From an uncultured Muribaculaceae bacterium (lineage in GTDB: Bacteria > Bacteroidota > Bacteroidia > Bacteroidales > Muribaculaceae), in NCBI GenBank assembly GCA_910583675.1, contig CAJTYH010000001.1, positions 124,001-188,000 of the forward strand: 64,000 nucleotides of DNA. Reading direction: 5' to 3'. This document shows positions 63,897 through 64,000 of the stretch, one piece after another. The notes beneath the pieces are model-generated. The model saw only the letters and a program-made list of their open reading frames with translations, searched no databases and was not told the DNA's origin. A program made the position numbers and the translations under genes. Every line of letters starts with the position of its first letter. Within the stretch, counting starts at the first letter, position 1.

Positions 63897-64000
63897 ATGA
63901 AGAACTACCTTCTTTGCTTCTTCCTGATAGTGGCTTCCTGTGCAGTTTACGCGCAGTCGCTCCAACAGGAACCCCCACCGGCCTTGGACATCGAAATAGA
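63897..64000 (+). CDS. Start of an exported protein, cut by the window edge
   Basis: Only the first 34 residues are visible: a basic start, a hydrophobic segment and a likely signal-peptidase site after VYAQ. The Cys in IVASCAVYA gives a possible lipobox instead. A Pro-rich stretch follows. The family cannot be told. Confidence 0.55.
   Translation, partial: MKNYLLCFFLIVASCAVYAQSLQQEPPPALDIEI

Overview
The window looks like a chromosome segment of a gut Bacteroidales bacterium, most likely from the Muribaculaceae or a close family. This is inferred from the gene families and promoters, not from a marker gene. Many genes are preceded by the Bacteroidetes -7 element TAnnTTTG, often with an upstream TTTG or TTG near -33. 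The content is also typical: lipoproteins, GH32/43/38/76/125 enzymes, a TonB-dependent receptor with a DUF4249 lipoprotein, and large cell-surface proteins ending in a T9SS-like C-terminal domain.

Layout. 1-4012: a GH32 fructan hydrolase (minus, cut by the window edge), a CobW/G3E metallochaperone GTPase behind a palindromic promoter, and a GH43-type glycosidase. 4115-12171: the least familiar part. A divergent pair of related MFS transporters flanks a DcaP-like porin, and the plus-strand operon ends in two tandem phospholipase-B-like (PLBD-family) Ntn hydrolases. 12311-14226: an MscS/YbdG-type channel followed by a small AlbA_2-domain protein. 14370-21784: a lipoprotein, a TonB-dependent receptor with its DUF4249 lipoprotein, a BspA-type leucine-rich repeat protein and a beta-helix lipoprotein. 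22021-26749: a glycogen operon (debranching enzyme, GT4 glycogen synthase, GH57 amylase-like protein lacking the usual catalytic Asp). 26988-32175: a secreted protein of low GC, a four-helix-bundle protein bracketed by palindromic TCAGAG repeat arrays, and pnp. 32458-41618: two very large surface proteins and a TlpA-like thioredoxin. 41737-43206: a PurF homologue with Gly at the position of the catalytic Cys. 43342-52546: an alpha-mannan degradation locus (GH76, GH125, GH38, GH76), all on the minus strand. 52547-53108: no gene, but a probable structured RNA with its own terminator and an 18-bp perfect palindrome. 53109-64000: a third large surface protein, a Crp-type regulator, rpmA/rplU, small lipoproteins, an OmpH-like protein, a 50-residue membrane protein, pepD and the start of another exported protein.

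How parts work together. The mannan enzymes form a coherent set: endo-mannanases (GH76), an alpha-1,6-exomannosidase (GH125) and an alpha-mannosidase (GH38). No SusC/SusD pair is present in the window. The three glycogen genes form one transcription unit closed by a strong terminator. The porin, MFS and two PLB-like hydrolases look like an uptake-and-cleavage pathway for an unknown amide- or ester-linked compound. This is the best candidate for an undescribed system. The second candidate is the four-helix-bundle gene with its flanking repeats, which share a 22-bp sequence with two other loci.
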